Shown here piece after piece: positions 1-7,830 of a stretch of 9,827 nt of DNA (within the stretch, counting starts at the first letter, position 1; each line of letters opens with the position of its first letter). The position numbers were made by a program, and so were the translations under genes. Under the pieces are notes generated by a model. The model saw only the letters and a list, made by a program, of their open reading frames with translations. It made no database searches and was not told where the DNA came from. Source of the DNA: Gammaproteobacteria bacterium (GTDB taxonomy: Bacteria > Pseudomonadota > Gammaproteobacteria > Eutrophobiales > Eutrophobiaceae); NCBI GenBank assembly GCA_018676275.1, contig JABHFC010000089.1:1-9827 (forward strand), read 5' to 3'.

Positions 1-106
1 CCGTTTTTACAGCTACAGCCGCAGGCGAAACCTGATGTTCAGGTATTGGAACATGCAAATTTGTTTCGGTTACAGGCTTTGCTACAGGATCATCCCAGTT
101 CAACAT
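1..106 (-). CDS. nrdB: Ribonucleoside-diphosphate reductase beta subunit, N-terminal fragment (runs off the window)
   Basis: Only the first 35 codons are present; the gene continues past position 1. The reading frame starts with an ATG at 104-106 and begins MLNWDDPVAKP, which resembles the usual start of class I NrdB proteins (MLxWDD). A Shine-Dalgarno-like TGAGGA (115-120, minus strand) lies 8 nt upstream. The start is 32 nt after the nrdA stop on the same strand, the classic nrdAB operon order. NrdB would hold the di-iron/tyrosyl radical cofactor that drives catalysis in NrdA, but none of the metal ligands fall in this fragment, so identity rests on the N-terminal motif and the position. 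An ATG 4 nt further upstream opens a frame that stops after six codons and was rejected. Confidence 0.85.
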   Translation of the reverse strand, partial: MLNWDDPVAKPVTETNLHVPIPEHQVSPAAVAVKT

Positions 107-138
107 TCATACATTCCTCATTACTGATTTCTTTGGGC

Positions 139-3024
139 TTATTGACATGCTTCACAATCCGGCTCGAGGATTGAACAGGCCTTCGGGGCTTCAATAGGTT
201 CAAACTTTTCTTCCGGTCCGGCATTACTATTTGTTGCACCTTTCTCCATGTGAGTAGCGCCAAGAGAACGTAAATAATAGGTAGTTTTCAAACCCCGCAT
301 CCAGGCCAGTTTATAAAGATTATCCAGCTGTTTGCCGCTAGGCTCTGCCATATATAAGTTTAGAGATTGACCTTGATCGATCCATTTTTGTCGACGTGAT
401 GCGGATTCAATTAACCAGCGGGAATCAAATTCGAAAGCGGTGGAATAGAGTTGCTTTAAATCATCCGGGATACGATCAACAGACTGTACACTTCCGTCAA
501 AATACTTAAGATCGTTGACCATTACGTCATCCCATAAATTGCGTTCTTTAAGGTCATGTACAAGATATGGATTTACAACAGTAAATTCACCTGAGAGGTT
601 CGACTTCACAAACAGGTTTTGATAAGTCGGCTCAATTGACTGAGTAACACCACAAATATTGGATATAGTTGCAGTGGGTGCAATCGCCATACAATTCGAA
701 TTACGCATCCCGTGCTTTTGTACACGACCGCGAAGGCTTTCCCAGTCCAGGGTGGAAGATTCGTCTACTTCCAGATAACCATCTCTTGCGTCTTTCAATA
801 GTTTCAATGAATCAACCGGCATGACTCCCTGACTCCAGAGTGAGCCTGCAAAACTGGGATATGCACCGCGTTCTTCAGCCAGATCAGATGAAGCCTGAAT
901 TGCAAAGTAACTTACTGCTTCCATACTACGATCAGCAAATTCAATGGCTTGTTCTGAAGCATAAGGTGTGCGAGTTTTATAGAGCGCATCCTGAAAGCCC
1001 ATGATACCCATGCCAACAGGACGATGACGTAAATTAGAACGTCGGGCCTGCGGTACACTGTAATAGTTGTAGTCAATTACATTGTCGAGCATACGCATAG
1101 CGGTAGTGATGGTTTTAGAAAGCTTGTCCATATCAAGCCCATTCTCATCAATATGCTGGGCAAGATTAACTGAACCAAGATTACAGACTGCAATTTCATC
1201 GACAGAAGTGTTCAGCGTTATTTCAGTACAAAGGTTTGATGAATGTACGACACCACTATGTTGTTGTGGCGAACGTAGATTGCAGGGATCCTTGAACGTA
1301 ATCCAGGGATGACCTGTTTCATATAACATGGAGAGCATTTTTCGCCATAGGTCTACTGCACGAATTGTTTTGTATGTACTGATTTCCCCACGCGCAGCCA
1401 TGGCTTCGTATTCGGTGTATCGTACTTCGAAATCCTTGCCATACAAATCATGTAAGTCCGGTGTTTCGTTCGGCGAAAACAAGGTCCAGTCACCATCTTC
1501 ACATGCGCGTTTCATAAACAGATCGGGAATCCAGTTAGCTGAATTCATATCATGGGTACGGCGTCTTTCATCACCCGTGTTTTTACGTAGCTCGATAAAT
1601 TCTTCTATGTCCAGATGCCAGGTTTCCAGATAGGCACACATTGCCCCTTTGCGTTTACCGCCCTGATTTACTGCAACAGCTGTGTCATTTGCGACTTTGA
1701 GAAAGGGTACAACGCCCTGTGACTTGCCATTGGTGCCTTTGATATGCGCGCCCATAGCACGAACCGGTGTCCAGTCATTGCCAAGACCGCCTGCATACTT
1801 CGACAACATCGCATCGTCTTTTATGGCGCTAAAAATACCATCAAGATCATCCGGTACCGTACTCAGATAACAACTTGAAAGCTGTGGGCGAAGGGTTGCT
1901 GAATTAAACAGGGTGGGTGTAGAACTCATGAAATCAAAAGAAGACAGCAGATCATAAAATTCTATAGCTCTTGCTTCCCGATCCAGTTCGTTAATGGCCA
2001 AACCCATTGCGACACGCATAAAAAAGGCCTGGGGTAGTTCAAAGCGAATATCGTTGGAATGGATAAAATACCTGTCGTACAGGGTTTGCAAACCAAGATA
2101 GGCAAATTGTTGATCACGTTCTGCTTTTAAGGCATTTCCAAGTCGATCCAGATCATATTTAGCAATTTCGTGATCCAGCAATTCCAGATCAGTTCCACAC
2201 TGGATATATTTCCTGAAATAATCAGGATAACGGCTCGTCATTTCCTCCTGAGTGGCGACAACAGTGGAGTCTTCGACAAAGCTTAGTGCCTCACGTCGCA
2301 TGTCATCCAGTAGAAGGCGAGCAGCGACATAACTGTAATTAGGTTCTTTCTCTATCAGGGTTCTGGCACTCATCACCAGAGCGGGGTTTACATCTGTTTC
2401 GTTGACACCATCAAAAAGGTTACGTAATGCATCATCAATGATCAGGTGACCATCTATGTATTCCAGTCCCTGGCAAGCCTCGTTAACAATAGCAAGGAGA
2501 CGATTCATATCCAGCGGTCTTACCGAACCATCAGCAAGAGTCACATTCGTGATCTTATCGGAGGTGGCTTCTCCACTTAGTTGCTTATCATGTTTGGCCT
2601 TCTCAGCGCGTTCACGACTGCGTTCTTCGCGATAAATAACATAAGCGCGAGCTACTTTTTGCTCTCCTGCACGCATCAAAGCTAATTCGACCTGATCCTG
2701 AATATCTTCGATATGAACGGTGCCACCACTGGGCATGCGCCGGGTCAGTGCAGAGGAAATTTGTTCACTCAGTGCATCCACTTTTTCATGTACACGAGTT
2801 GATGCCGCTGCTGTACCACCTTCAACATCGAGGAAGGCTTTGGTTAAGGCAACACTAATCTTGCTCGAATCAAAGCTAGTGACTTTATTGTTACGACGAA
2901 TAACCTGATATTCACCGGGCTGATGCGTGGTGAGTTCTGCTTGAGGTGTTATTACTTCCGGTTTTACTGCACTGACACTAGGTCCAATTACTGATTCGGC
3001 TAAAGTGGCCTTTTCAACCCCCAT
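139..3024 (-). CDS. nrdA: Ribonucleoside-diphosphate reductase, class I, alpha (large) subunit
   Basis: Cytoplasmic enzyme that reduces ribonucleoside diphosphates to deoxyribonucleotides, working with NrdB. The 961-residue protein is longer than E. coli NrdA (about 760) because it carries two ATP-cone regions, roughly residues 39-130 and 158-250, as in the Pseudomonas-type enzyme. The N-terminal cone is expected to sense ATP/dATP. Catalytic-core landmarks are all visible: SSC at 383-385 and C614 in AVCNLGS (the redox cysteine pair), NLCTE at 597-601 with the thiyl-radical cysteine C599 plus N597 and E601, the YY pair 916-917 for radical transfer, and a C-terminal CEAC (C957, C960) that re-reduces the active site. 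The ATG has a strong AGGAGG (3029-3034) 4 nt upstream. The gene appears intact. nrdB follows directly. Upstream NrdR-like and DnaA sites suggest repression by NrdR and coupling to replication initiation. Confidence 0.97.
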   Translation of the reverse strand: MGVEKATLAESVIGPSVSAVKPEVITPQAELTTHQPGEYQVIRRNNKVTSFDSSKISVALTKAFLDVEGGTAAASTRVHEKVDALSEQISSALTRRMPSGGTVHIEDIQDQVELALMRAGEQKVARAYVIYREERSRERAEKAKHDKQLSGEATSDKITNVTLADGSVRPLDMNRLLAIVNEACQGLEYIDGHLIIDDALRNLFDGVNETDVNPALVMSARTLIEKEPNYSYVAARLLLDDMRREALSFVEDSTVVATQEEMTSRYPDYFRKYIQCGTDLELLDHEIAKYDLDRLGNALKAERDQQFAYLGLQTLYDRYFIHSNDIRFELPQAFFMRVAMGLAINELDREARAIEFYDLLSSFDFMSSTPTLFNSATLRPQLSSCYLSTVPDDLDGIFSAIKDDAMLSKYAGGLGNDWTPVRAMGAHIKGTNGKSQGVVPFLKVANDTAVAVNQGGKRKGAMCAYLETWHLDIEEFIELRKNTGDERRRTHDMNSANWIPDLFMKRACEDGDWTLFSPNETPDLHDLYGKDFEVRYTEYEAMAARGEISTYKTIRAVDLWRKMLSMLYETGHPWITFKDPCNLRSPQQHSGVVHSSNLCTEITLNTSVDEIAVCNLGSVNLAQHIDENGLDMDKLSKTITTAMRMLDNVIDYNYYSVPQARRSNLRHRPVGMGIMGFQDALYKTRTPYASEQAIEFADRSMEAVSYFAIQASSDLAEERGAYPSFAGSLWSQGVMPVDSLKLLKDARDGYLEVDESSTLDWESLRGRVQKHGMRNSNCMAIAPTATISNICGVTQSIEPTYQNLFVKSNLSGEFTVVNPYLVHDLKERNLWDDVMVNDLKYFDGSVQSVDRIPDDLKQLYSTAFEFDSRWLIESASRRQKWIDQGQSLNLYMAEPSGKQLDNLYKLAWMRGLKTTYYLRSLGATHMEKGATNSNAGPEEKFEPIEAPKACSILEPDCEACQ

Positions 3025-3110
3025 ATCCCCTCCTATAAAGGTTAATTACTGAATATTATTGTTATCGTCTGAAAACTTAGAAATAAGATGAAGTTTTTTA
3101 CGTAAGGCAA

Positions 3111-3139
3111 ATTAAAGCACCACAAGAAATTGTGGTCAA
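3111..3139 (-). promoter_or_regulatory. Predicted sigma-70 promoter of nrdAB
   Basis: Read on the minus strand, TTGACC (3134-3139) matches the -35 consensus at 5 of 6 positions. It is followed by a 17-nt spacer and TTTAAT (3111-3116), 5 of 6 for the -10. Transcription would start near 3104, giving a leader of about 80 nt before the nrdA ATG at 3024. The first NrdR-like site fills the spacer, so a bound repressor would block RNA polymerase directly. Read by eye; not tested. Confidence 0.65.
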
Positions 3140-3167
3140 GTTGTATTTAACATACGACATATTGTGG
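3120..3167 (-). promoter_or_regulatory. Tandem NrdR-box-like operator upstream of nrdAB
   Basis: Two 16-bp sites with the NrdR-box pattern occur at 3120-3135 (CCACAAGAAATTGTGG; the wider inverted repeat 3119-3136 has perfect 7-bp arms) and 3152-3167 (ATACGACATATTGTGG, right half well matched, left half weaker). They are 32 bp apart, centre to centre, which is about three helical turns and the spacing known for paired NrdR boxes in front of ribonucleotide reductase operons. The first overlaps the predicted -35/-10 spacer and the second lies just upstream of the -35. NrdR, a zinc-finger/ATP-cone repressor, is not encoded in this window. Confidence 0.75.
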
Positions 3168-3196
3168 ATTGTACTGTTAATCAGGGTCGGATTTCT

Positions 3197-3205
3197 TGTG
3201 GATAA
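3197..3205 (-). promoter_or_regulatory. DnaA box (TTATCCACA) upstream of the nrdAB promoter
   Basis: The minus strand reads TTATCCACA, a perfect match to the strict DnaA-binding 9-mer. It lies about 60 bp upstream of the predicted nrdAB -35. In E. coli, DnaA boxes upstream of nrdAB link its transcription to the replication cycle, so a similar role is likely here. A lone box could occur by chance, but its position in this promoter makes function plausible. Confidence 0.65.
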
Positions 3206-3231
3206 CTTGGGGGAATTTTCTGTTCTGGCGA

Positions 3232-3323
3232 TGGTGCTAAGCACCAATATCAGGATATTCAGTGACTTAGTTTGGGATGTGGATAGGGATCAGCTATACC
3301 CGAATAAATTGGCACTGGTGCCA
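3232..3323. repeat. Two short inverted repeats between nrdA and lpdA
   Basis: TGGTGC-TAA-GCACCA at 3232-3246 and TGGCAC-TG-GTGCCA at 3310-3323 each have perfect 6-bp arms. Both are compact and dyad-symmetric, like sites for a dimeric regulator, and neither is followed by a T-run on either strand, so they do not look like terminators. They are not the PdhR/GntR-type TTGGTnnnACCAA. They could serve lpdA, nrdAB or both; the regulator is unknown. The rest of 3205-3440 shows no convincing gene and becomes AT-rich from about 3360. Confidence 0.35.
3278..3286 (-). promoter_or_regulatory. Possible second DnaA box (CTATCCACA)
   Basis: The minus strand reads CTATCCACA, one mismatch from TTATCCACA and in the same orientation as the perfect box 81 bp away. 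It could be a weaker cooperative DnaA site for nrdAB or could be fortuitous. Confidence 0.35.
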
Positions 3324-3458
3324 GTAAGCAGGATCTTGCTACTTCTGCTTTAAACGGGGCAAAAAAAATTAAATTATTATGAAAATATTTCAGTAATTTT
3401 TTTCGTGCGACGCAGGAATTGAATATCATGGGTTAATATGTATCTGCGTTGACACGAA

Positions 3459-3486
3459 TTCATACAGAAAAAGTGGTCCAGATAAT
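3459..3486 (+). promoter_or_regulatory. Tentative promoter of lpdA
   Basis: The best-spaced pair is TTCATA (3459-3464, 4 of 6 to the -35), a 16-nt spacer, and GATAAT (3481-3486, 5 of 6 to the -10). Transcription would start near 3493, about 38 nt before the lpdA ATG. A perfect TTGACA sits at 3449-3454 but has no -10 at usable spacing (GATAAT is 26 nt away), so the assignment is uncertain. Confidence 0.3.
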
Positions 3487-3530
3487 TCACGATAACAAGT
3501 TTAAAGGTAATTTTGAGGAGAGCTGGTGTA

Positions 3531-5243
3531 ATGGCAATAGAAGTGAAAGTCCCGAATCTGGGTGATTTTAGTGACGTTGAAATCATTGAAATCAATGTTG
3601 GGATCGGAGATGAACTGCAAGTGGAAGATCCTGTCCTTAGCCTGGAGACAGACAAAGCAACGATGGAGATACCTTCACCAGCCGCTGGCACAGTGGAATC
3701 TGTGTCAGTCAAAGTTGGCGATAAGGTTTCTGAGGGAGACCTTTTGTTAACCATGAACGAGATAAAAAGTGAGCGTAAAGCTGTTGAAAATAGTGCCAAC
3801 AAGCCGATAGCTTCGGCTCCTGCGAATTCCAATGCTGACCATACTACCGAGATTGTTGTGCTTGGATCCGGGCCCGGAGGCTATACAGCCGCCTTTCGTG
3901 CGGCTGATCTAGGCAAGAAAGTCGTATTAGTGGAGCGTTACTCTTCATTAGGGGGCGTTTGCTTGAATGTTGGCTGTATCCCTTCCAAGGCCCTTTTACA
4001 TGCAGCCAAGGTGATTAGCGAAGCTAAAGAAGTGAAAGAGTTTGGTATCGAATTTGCGGCGCCGACTGTGGATCTGGACAAACTGCGTGGATGGAAGGAA
4101 AAGGTGCTGGGACAGCTGACCAATGGACTTAAAGGTCTGGCTAAACAGCGAAAAGTTGAAGTGTTGCATGGTGAAGGCAAATTTGTTGCAGCAAATCAAA
4201 TGAGCGTAAATACGAGGGAAGGCGAGAAAATCGTCAATTTTGAGCAGGCAATCATTGCTGCTGGCTCACAGGCAAGCAAAGTACCTGTATTTCCGGACGA
4301 TCCGCGCATTATTGATTCTACCGGAGCGCTGGAGTTGAAAGAAATCCCTAAACGAATGCTGATAATCGGGGGTGGCATCATTGGTCTGGAAATGGCCACG
4401 GTTTATCACGAGTTAGGAGCGGAAATCACAGTAGTTGAGATGCTGGATAATATAATTGCCGGTGCTGATGCAGATGTTGTTAAACCCCTGTTAAGACGTA
4501 TCCAAAAACAATATAAAAATATTTATCTGAGTACGCGCGTGACTGAAATAAAAGCACTGAAAAAAGAATTACAGGTATCTTTCGATGGAGCTAAAGCACC
4601 GGACAAAGAGAGTTTTGATGTGATTCTCGTTGCCGTAGGCAGGCGACCAAATGGTCATAAAATAGGTGCAGATAGCGCCGGTATTGAAGTAAATGAACAG
4701 GGTTTTATCCCGGTAGATAAACAGCAACGCACAAATGTGGGACATATCTATGCAATCGGTGACATTGTCGGACAGCCAATGCTGGCACATAAAGCGGTAC
4801 ATGAAGGAAAAGTTGCGGCAGAGGTAATTGCCGGGATGAAAAGCGCGTTTGATGCCAGAGTTATTCCATCAGTTGCGTATACCGATCCGGAAGTAGCGTG
4901 GGTTGGGGTAACGGAATCTGAAGCGAAAGAGCAGGGGTTAAAATTTGGAAAGGGTGTCTTTCCCTGGGCTGCAAGTGGGCGTTCCTTGAGTCTTGGCAGA
5001 AATGAAGGCATGAGCAAACTTCTATTCGATGAAGAAACTGATCGTGTTATCGGTGCTGGTATATGCGGACCAAATGCAGGCGACTTAATCGCAGAAGTAG
5101 CACTTGCGATTGAAATGGATTGTGATGCGACTGACCTGAGTCTGACGATTCATCCCCACCCAACCTTGTCAGAAACTGTGGCTTTTGCCGCGGAGATGTT
5201 TGAAGGCACGATTACAGATTTAATTCCCCCGAAGAAGAAATAA
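3531..5243 (+). CDS. lpdA: Dihydrolipoyl dehydrogenase (E3) with fused N-terminal lipoyl domain
   Basis: FAD/NAD-dependent enzyme that reoxidises dihydrolipoyl groups of 2-oxoacid dehydrogenase complexes such as pyruvate dehydrogenase. It has 570 residues. Residues 1-75 form a biotinyl/lipoyl domain with ETDKATME, where K42 should carry lipoate. A flexible Ala/Asn/Ser-rich linker (about 78-103) leads to the E3 body: FAD-binding GSGPGG at 112-117, the redox disulfide CLNVGC at 144-149, NAD-binding GGGIIGLE at 280-287, the second FAD motif AIGD near 408-411, and the C-terminal HPHPTLSE with catalytic H543 and E548. All key residues are present. The ATG at 3531 is preferred over an in-frame TTG at 3513 because GAGGAG (3515-3520) is its Shine-Dalgarno and overlaps the codons after that TTG. 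Unusually, no aceE or aceF lies beside it. It converges on the next gene with a 4-bp gap. Confidence 0.96.
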   Translation: MAIEVKVPNLGDFSDVEIIEINVGIGDELQVEDPVLSLETDKATMEIPSPAAGTVESVSVKVGDKVSEGDLLLTMNEIKSERKAVENSANKPIASAPANSNADHTTEIVVLGSGPGGYTAAFRAADLGKKVVLVERYSSLGGVCLNVGCIPSKALLHAAKVISEAKEVKEFGIEFAAPTVDLDKLRGWKEKVLGQLTNGLKGLAKQRKVEVLHGEGKFVAANQMSVNTREGEKIVNFEQAIIAAGSQASKVPVFPDDPRIIDSTGALELKEIPKRMLIIGGGIIGLEMATVYHELGAEITVVEMLDNIIAGADADVVKPLLRRIQKQYKNIYLSTRVTEIKALKKELQVSFDGAKAPDKESFDVILVAVGRRPNGHKIGADSAGIEVNEQGFIPVDKQQRTNVGHIYAIGDIVGQPMLAHKAVHEGKVAAEVIAGMKSAFDARVIPSVAYTDPEVAWVGVTESEAKEQGLKFGKGVFPWAASGRSLSLGRNEGMSKLLFDEETDRVIGAGICGPNAGDLIAEVALAIEMDCDATDLSLTIHPHPTLSETVAFAAEMFEGTITDLIPPKKK

Positions 5244-5247
5244 CTAA

Positions 5248-6486
5248 TTACAGCATCTGTTTCTGTAAGTCGATAAGGTAATCAATGTCTTCTTCCGTGT
5301 TAAAGAAATGAGTCGATACACGCAGGTTACCGACGCCGCCAAGTGCACGCATTGAGATTTTAATGGGACGCATACAACGACCGGGAGAAGCACAGCGGGT
5401 AAAAAATGCGGAATCTTTTTCATAATCCCCGGTGGTATAAGTCACCATTCCATGCCGTTTAGCAGGGTCGGATGGGCTGGTTACTTCGCAGCCAATTTCC
5501 TGCAGACGTTCTATTGCATAGCCGCCGAGCCGTTTGACACGCTCTTCAACATTATGGATGCCAATCTTGTCATAGAATTTTAAGGTCGCAATCCAGCCAA
5601 ACAAGGCTGGACCTATGGTGACGTCCTGGGAAAATTGATTGGCATTATTCACAGGCTGGGCTTCCCAGCTTTTCATTGTGTCATGATCTTTGTCGGCAAA
5701 AGGTACCCCGGGAACATCTGCCCAAATGTAATTACGATAACGCGCGTCAATGCTATCCATTACCGAACGCTTTATGTAAAACACACCTGCACCTTCCGGT
5801 CCGCATTGCCATTTATAGGTGCCTGAAATCAACATGTCGACATCATCATCTTTAACATCGATATTCATGGCTCCCATTGTTTGCATCGCATCATCCAGTA
5901 CCAGCGCGCCATGGGCATGAGCAATTCTTGATACTTCTTTCATATCAAAGGTGAATCCACAAAAGGCGGTAGTGCGATCTACAATAACCATGCGGGTATT
6001 GTCATCCACCATCTTCTCCATATCTTCCATCAGGATTTCGCCCTTAACATTTGGGATCACTCTTATTTCAAGACCGTAGCGACGTCTGAGATCCTGCAGA
6101 ATATAAGGAATGGAAGGGTAGGATAAATCAGTAATTACAACATTATCACCTTCATTCCATTCGAACATATTGTAGAGGATTAGGTTTGCGGTAATTGCTG
6201 GTCGATAAGTATTAGTGACTTCATCCTTATCTGCATTGATGAATTTGGCACTACGTTCGATACTTTCATTCCAGGCTGCTAGTAAGAAAGGGTGAGTAGC
6301 TATATCCGCATTGGGAATATCTTCCATACGACCATATTCAACGAAGTTATAGAAATCGCGTACCGCATCAAGCCAGTATTTCCCCGGAATCATCTGGTCC
6401 GCTGCATTCAGGTACACCCAATGCTCCAGCAATTTAAATTCAGAGCGTATTTCGTCAATATGATTGTCTATGTAGTTATTACTCAT
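5248..6486 (-). CDS. Class V aminotransferase-fold PLP enzyme (isopenicillin-N epimerase/cysteine desulfurase-like)
   Basis: Predicted cytoplasmic PLP-dependent enzyme of fold type I, class V. With the ATG at 6484-6486 it has 412 residues, normal for the family; AGG about 7 nt upstream supports this start over one 16 codons earlier. Visible features: an N-terminal YLNAAD (25-30) as in epimerase/desulfurase-like members, the cofactor-binding aspartate region VLDDAMQ (196-202), SGTYKW (221-226) with the Schiff-base lysine K225, followed by the GPEGAG turn (229-234), and a C-terminal arginine in NLRVSTH (387-393). The residue after DDA is Met where many relatives have His or Gln, which may affect chemistry. 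There is no obvious desulfurase cysteine loop, so epimerase, transaminase or lyase activity is more likely than sulfur transfer. The substrate is unknown. It is divergent from the PhnW-like gene and may share its control region. Confidence 0.85.
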   Translation of the reverse strand: MSNNYIDNHIDEIRSEFKLLEHWVYLNAADQMIPGKYWLDAVRDFYNFVEYGRMEDIPNADIATHPFLLAAWNESIERSAKFINADKDEVTNTYRPAITANLILYNMFEWNEGDNVVITDLSYPSIPYILQDLRRRYGLEIRVIPNVKGEILMEDMEKMVDDNTRMVIVDRTTAFCGFTFDMKEVSRIAHAHGALVLDDAMQTMGAMNIDVKDDDVDMLISGTYKWQCGPEGAGVFYIKRSVMDSIDARYRNYIWADVPGVPFADKDHDTMKSWEAQPVNNANQFSQDVTIGPALFGWIATLKFYDKIGIHNVEERVKRLGGYAIERLQEIGCEVTSPSDPAKRHGMVTYTTGDYEKDSAFFTRCASPGRCMRPIKISMRALGGVGNLRVSTHFFNTEEDIDYLIDLQKQML

Positions 6487-6564
6487 GTTCTTACCTGTTT
6501 TCTTGTATTGTGTAATGTAAATTTTGAGACGCAATGGTACAAGGAAGCGGTTTGAAATATTAGT

Positions 6565-6591
6565 GATAAGCCTAAAAATTTTGGCATTATC
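6565..6591. promoter_or_regulatory. Imperfect inverted repeat in divergent promoter region, possible operator
   Basis: GATAAGCC (6565-6572) and GGCATTATC (6583-6591) form an inverted repeat differing by one inserted T, around an A/T core (TAAAAATTTT). It lies in the 184-bp gap between two divergent PLP-enzyme genes. A TTGAAA (6552-6557), 5 of 6 to a -35, points toward the PhnW-like gene, with the -10 region falling in the A-run of the repeat (weak match). A dimeric regulator binding here could control both genes. No regulator gene is present in the window. Confidence 0.35.
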
Positions 6592-6670
6592 GCCCTAATA
6601 ATGTCGCTGGAAATAAAAATGGATATGCTGGAAGATTCACAATCAGACTTACAGGAGAACAGGCCGGAAC

Positions 6671-7816
6671 ATGGTGTCAAAAACAGATCCAGATGACATT
6701 GCAAAATCTCCAACTGGGGATGCATACCTGTTAACACCGGGGCCATTGACGACATCGGAGACGGTAAAACAGGCTATGTTGCACGACTATGGCTCACGCG
6801 ATGGTAGTTTTGTCAATTTGACCCGAGATGTATGCGCTCAGCTATTGGATATTGCTGATGCTCGTGAAAGCTGCGATTGCGTTCCTATACAAGGCAGCGG
6901 AACTTTCGCAGTCGAAGCTATGCTGGCAACTATGTTTTCTCAAAAAGGTAAATTATTGAACCTGGTAAATGGTGCCTATGGTCATCGTATTACCGAAATT
7001 TGTGAATACCTCGGCAGGGAATGTGTCGTGCTTGAATTTGCAGAAGATGTGCCGGTTGATGTTGAGAAACTGGAGCAGGCCCTGATTGACGATGAGAGTA
7101 TTAGCCATGTTTCCGTTATTTACTGTGAGACTAGCTCGGGAATACTGAACCCACTTGAGAAAATTGCCGAAGCGGTAAATCGATATGGTCGCGCCCTGTT
7201 GATTGACGCTATGAGTAGTTTTGGCGCGTTACCCCTGAGCACCAGGAATATTCCTTTCACCGCGTTAGCGGCATCCAGTAACAAATGTCTTCAGGGTGTG
7301 CCGGGTATGGGATTTTGTATAGTGAAAAAAGAGGCATTGCAGAGTAGCGCAGGCAATGCCCATTCATTAAGTCTCGACTTACACAAGCAAGCAGAGGCCA
7401 TGAGCAAAAATGGTCAATGGAGATTTACACCACCGGTTCACTGTTTACTGGCTTTGGCTCAAGCATTAACAGAGTTAGACGAGGAGGGCGGTATTGTTAC
7501 CCGCGAACAACGTTATAGAAGTAATTGTCAAATACTCAGGGATGGCATGCGTGAACTGGGATTTAGACCATTATTGCCAGACGAATTACAAGCGCCCATC
7601 ATTGTTACTTTTCATATTCCGGAAAACCCTGGGTTTGAGTTCCAGCAGTTTTACGATCGACTAAGCGCAAGAGGCTATGTTATTTATCCAGGCAAGATTA
7701 CAAATGCAGATACCTTTCGTATCGGCTGCATAGGTGATCTTGGTAGTAATGAAATGCACGGTGCTTTGCTTGCCATCAAGGCGACTTTGAAAGACATGGG
7801 AATAGAAAATCTATAA
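6671..7816 (+). CDS. PhnW-family aminotransferase (2-aminoethylphosphonate-pyruvate transaminase-like)
   Basis: Class V PLP aminotransferase of 381 residues. Its N-terminal YLLTPGPLTTS (19-29) and AML-DYGSRD (35-44), then QGSGTFAVEA (74-83), are typical of PhnW, which moves the amino group of 2-aminoethylphosphonate to pyruvate, giving phosphonoacetaldehyde and alanine. The cofactor aspartate is D179 in LLIDAMSSFG, the Schiff-base lysine is K205 in ASSNKCLQG, and RFTPP (251-255) and TFRIGCIGD (348-356) are also PhnW-like. Typical PhnW has DWGSWD where this has DYGSRD, so substrate range may differ. No PhnX, PhnA/PhnY or phosphonate transporter gene is nearby, so the phosphonate role is unproven and serine/alanine-glyoxylate-type chemistry is an alternative. 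AGGAG (6653-6657) lies 13 nt before the ATG, rather far. The gene converges on the RidA-like gene with a 14-bp gap. Confidence 0.85.
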   Translation: MVSKTDPDDIAKSPTGDAYLLTPGPLTTSETVKQAMLHDYGSRDGSFVNLTRDVCAQLLDIADARESCDCVPIQGSGTFAVEAMLATMFSQKGKLLNLVNGAYGHRITEICEYLGRECVVLEFAEDVPVDVEKLEQALIDDESISHVSVIYCETSSGILNPLEKIAEAVNRYGRALLIDAMSSFGALPLSTRNIPFTALAASSNKCLQGVPGMGFCIVKKEALQSSAGNAHSLSLDLHKQAEAMSKNGQWRFTPPVHCLLALAQALTELDEEGGIVTREQRYRSNCQILRDGMRELGFRPLLPDELQAPIIVTFHIPENPGFEFQQFYDRLSARGYVIYPGKITNADTFRIGCIGDLGSNEMHGALLAIKATLKDMGIENL

Positions 7817-7830
7817 AGACCGGCTGTAAA

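Noticed and set aside
3232..3246. TGGTGC-TAA-GCACCA as a PdhR-type operator for lpdA
   Set aside because: The half-site spacing does not match the TTGGTnnnACCAA pattern, so it was kept only as an unassigned inverted repeat.
3132..3353. 73-residue plus-strand open frame in the nrdA-lpdA gap
   Set aside because: It overlaps the nrdAB promoter, NrdR-like sites and DnaA box, has no ribosome binding site, and its hydrophobic translation resembles no family I recognise.
3449..3454. Perfect TTGACA upstream of lpdA as a -35 element
   Set aside because: No acceptable -10 lies 15-19 nt downstream; the nearest good one, GATAAT, is 26 nt away.
3377..3832. 151-residue minus-strand open frame over the start of lpdA
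   Set aside because: It runs antisense through the strongly conserved lipoyl domain of lpdA and shows no recognisable motif of its own.
6601..6696. 31-residue upstream open frame (begins MSLEIKMD) overlapping the start of the PhnW-like gene
   Set aside because: It has no ribosome binding site and no leader-peptide features such as repeated regulatory codons. The PhnW-like N-terminus is complete without it, so a frameshifted extension is not needed.
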